Part shown: in pieces, positions 62,098 through 64,000 of the stretch
Layout of the letters: each line of letters begins with the position of its first letter
How positions within the stretch are numbered: position 1 is the stretch's first letter
NCBI RefSeq assembly: GCF_000233715.2
Contig: NC_021184.1
Location: forward strand, 4,708,001 to 4,772,000
DNA length: 64,000 nucleotides
Reading direction: 5' to 3'
Source: Desulfoscipio gibsoniae DSM 7213
GTDB lineage: Bacteria; Bacillota; Desulfotomaculia; Desulfotomaculales; Desulfallaceae
The notes under the pieces: generated by a model
Database searches by the model: none
Seen by the model: only the letters and a program-made list of their open reading frames with translations
What the model was told of the DNA's origin: nothing
Made by a program: the position numbers and the translations under genes

Positions 62098-64000
62098 ATG
62101 ATTGAAAAAGACTTTGATATTCCATTTATTTCTGATTTAGCCCTTCATGAAAAGCGGATTCAACAAAACTACCGTCCAATCATAGCTGTACATAAATGGT
62201 TTGCCAGACGTCCCGGTACTTTATTCAGGGGGCTTTTGTTGTCTGAGTTTGCTAATGGTAATTTAAAGGATAATTTCTATAAGGCACATAACCTAAATAA
62301 GCTTAAAATAGCTGACCCATTTATGGGTGGGGGGTCACCGCTTATTGAAGCCAATCGTCTTGGGTGCGACATTACTGGCTACGATATTAATCCAATGGCG
62401 TATTGGATCGTTCGCCAGGAGATTGCGCATCTCGACTTGGAGGCATATCGTAAGGCGGCAGTTGCTCTTCAAGAACGCCTGGAGAAGGAAGTTGGCTCCT
62501 TTTATAGGACTATTTGCACAGAGTGCGGTTCTCCAAATGCCCACGTCAAGTATTTCATCTGGGTAAAAACACTAAAATGTGATGAGTGTGGGATGACTTA
62601 TGATTTATTTCCCGGGTATTTGCTTGCTGGAAACCAGCGCCATCCGAAAAATGTAATCATTTGTTCTGCTTGCGGCGAATTGAATGAGGTGGAGGATAGA
62701 AAGAAACTTAGTTGTTGTCACGCTTGCGGTGAGGTATTAAAAATTAGCGGGCCAGACACTCGCAACCATTCTGAGTGTCCTCACTGTGGGGAAATAAATA
62801 CCTACCCTAAGCCTTCAAATGGCGCCCCTCAACACCGCATGATAGCAATAGAGTATCACTGTCCTTCATGTAAGCCCAACCATAAGGGCAGGTTCTTCAA
62901 AAAACCGGACCGGGAAGATCTGGAGAAATATGAGATAGCTTCTGAAGCTTGGAGACGATTATTGCCAAGTTTTGTACCTGATGATGAAATCCCACCTGGT
63001 GATGAAACTGACCGACTTCATAGATGGGGGTACCTGCGATACCGCGAGATGTTTAATGATCGACAGCTATTGGGATTGGAATTAAGCTGCCGGACAATTG
63101 CTGGGTTTAAAGACGAAAAGATTCGAAATGCATTAGCAACAAACCTTTCTGATTTGCTTCGTTACCAGAATATGCTTTGTCGTTATGATACGATGGCACT
63201 AAAATCACTGGACATATTTTCAATACACGGCTTTCCAGTCGGACTAATGCAGTGTGAGTCCAATCTACTGGGTATCTCAAATGGTGGAAAATACTCAAAT
63301 ATTGGAAGTGGCGGTTGGTCTAATATTATTCTCAAGTATGATCGCGCTAAAGCCTACTGTGATAAACCCTTCGAAATTCGGCATCAAGGCGGAAAAAAAG
63401 TACAAGTGGAGATTAGGGGCGAATGGATTGGAGAACACCGCAACACTTCCATTCCACCGGAAGATAGAAATGTTACACTTCATTGCTGCAGCTCAACCTT
63501 CGCCGACTTACCTCCAGGCTCCCTTGATGCTGTAATAACCGATCCGCCTTATTTCGCCAATGTGCAATATGCTGAATTGATGGATTTTTGCTATGTTTGG
63601 CTGCGCCGTTTGGCTATTGACGACGCAAGTGGAGTTTTTGATAAACATTCCACAAGGGACGAGAATGAGCTAACCGGTAATATTACGATGGAGAGAGGAC
63701 TTTCACATTTCACTGAAGGACTGGCTGCTGCCTTTGTGAAAATGGCGCATGCATTAAAAGAGGGTGCGCCTTTAGCCTTCACCTATCATCATAATAAAAT
63801 TGAAGCATATTTACCTGTGGCAGTTGCAGTCCTTGATGCTGGACTAACCTGCTCTGCCTCAATCCCTTGTCCGGCGGAGATGGGAGCTTCCATCCATATT
63901 AACGGGACGGGTTCATCAATAATTGATACGGTTTTTGTCTGTCGCTCAACCGGTTCAGTCCCACGGCGTACCATAGTATCCAAGCCTGAAGAAATAGCTG
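62098..64000 (+). CDS. Adenine-specific DNA methylase with Zn-ribbons (COG1743/DUF1156-like), partial
   Basis: At least 634 codons, open to the window edge. ATG 62098 follows CGGAGG. The N-terminus ending VHKWFARRPG is DUF1156-like. Motif I DPFMGGGS is at residues 73-80 and motif IV DPPY at 482-485, so it is a group beta/gamma-type N6-adenine or N4-cytosine methyltransferase. Between them lie six CxxC pairs (CTEC, CDEC, CSAC, CHAC, CPHC, CPSC) at about 140-265, likely three zinc ribbons. Homologues sit in defence clusters with DUF499 ATPases and helicases; those would be off the right edge. Confidence 0.85.
   Translation, partial: MIEKDFDIPFISDLALHEKRIQQNYRPIIAVHKWFARRPGTLFRGLLLSEFANGNLKDNFYKAHNLNKLKIADPFMGGGSPLIEANRLGCDITGYDINPMAYWIVRQEIAHLDLEAYRKAAVALQERLEKEVGSFYRTICTECGSPNAHVKYFIWVKTLKCDECGMTYDLFPGYLLAGNQRHPKNVIICSACGELNEVEDRKKLSCCHACGEVLKISGPDTRNHSECPHCGEINTYPKPSNGAPQHRMIAIEYHCPSCKPNHKGRFFKKPDREDLEKYEIASEAWRRLLPSFVPDDEIPPGDETDRLHRWGYLRYREMFNDRQLLGLELSCRTIAGFKDEKIRNALATNLSDLLRYQNMLCRYDTMALKSLDIFSIHGFPVGLMQCESNLLGISNGGKYSNIGSGGWSNIILKYDRAKAYCDKPFEIRHQGGKKVQVEIRGEWIGEHRNTSIPPEDRNVTLHCCSSTFADLPPGSLDAVITDPPYFANVQYAELMDFCYVWLRRLAIDDASGVFDKHSTRDENELTGNITMERGLSHFTEGLAAAFVKMAHALKEGAPLAFTYHHNKIEAYLPVAVAVLDAGLTCSASIPCPAEMGASIHINGTGSSIIDTVFVCRSTGSVPRRTIVSKPEEIA

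Overview
The window looks like a chromosomal segment of a spore-forming, Gram-positive sulfate reducer of the Desulfotomaculum/Desulfoscipio type (Peptococcaceae, Clostridia). The basis is dissimilatory sulfite reductase (dsrA-dsrB-dsrD), a DsrMK pair without DsrJOP (the Gram-positive arrangement), DsrC, spore genes (spo0F, sleB-ypeB), a T-box leader, and a gene order at the left (pyrG, spo0F, fba, tal, rho, rpmE, prfA, prmC, sua5, mntP, ywlE) that follows the Bacillus/Clostridia housekeeping order. No rRNA, tRNA or CRISPR was seen.

Layout. 0.2-20 kb: housekeeping genes on the minus strand, interrupted by a 35-codon remnant of a DUF1385/YqhQ gene, an MntA-HepT toxin-antitoxin pair (+) and many short palindromic repeats. 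20.2-26.4 kb: one apparent minus-strand operon with a sigma-A promoter and T-box leader: Lrp regulator, aminotransferase, sodium:solute symporter, indolepyruvate:ferredoxin oxidoreductase iorA-iorB. 26.5-28.7 kb: spore germination pair sleB-ypeB. 29.6-43.9 kb: a sulfite-reduction island: CbiA-family amidase (probable dsrN), dsrC, dsrK, dsrM, a 2[4Fe-4S] ferredoxin, an Mrp ATPase, two ferredoxin-containing MinD-type ATPases, a NifX-like protein, a cysteine-cluster protein, a TPR protein, and dsrABD. fmdB and a HEAT-repeat gene sit in the middle on the plus strand. 44.6-49.9 kb: hflX, glnS, icd. 50.2-54.2 kb: a trimeric NAD(P)-linked [FeFe] hydrogenase. 54.4-61.0 kb: a sigma-54 activator, a matching -24/-12 promoter, and a beta-oxidation/butyrate-type operon (hbd, a wrecked crotonase gene, thl, acyl-CoA dehydrogenase, CoA-transferase). 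61.0-62.1 kb: decayed fragments. 62.1 kb to the edge: the start of a Zn-ribbon adenine-specific DNA methylase (COG1743/DUF1156-like), possibly the edge of a defence region.

Biologically, lactate, amino-acid or fatty-acid-type oxidation (ior operon, acyl-CoA genes, icd) and hydrogen turnover (Hyd) would feed electrons to DsrMK and DsrC and finally to DsrAB. The CbiA-like amidase and the MinD/NifX cluster may supply cofactors.

The most unusual signals are: (1) upstream of dsrA, a 26-codon open frame with a strong ribosome-binding site and three Cys codons whose 3' end runs into a terminator-like hairpin, a candidate attenuator; (2) a family of about 58-bp near-perfect palindromes whose two arms co-vary, with half-copies that supply the last codons and stop codons of pyrG and iorB; (3) a second GGGACG-type repeat family that holds the stop codon of hflX; (4) two genes (transaldolase-like and hydA) that appear to start at ATT; (5) several gene remnants. 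All coordinates, motifs and identities were read by eye; no database search was run.
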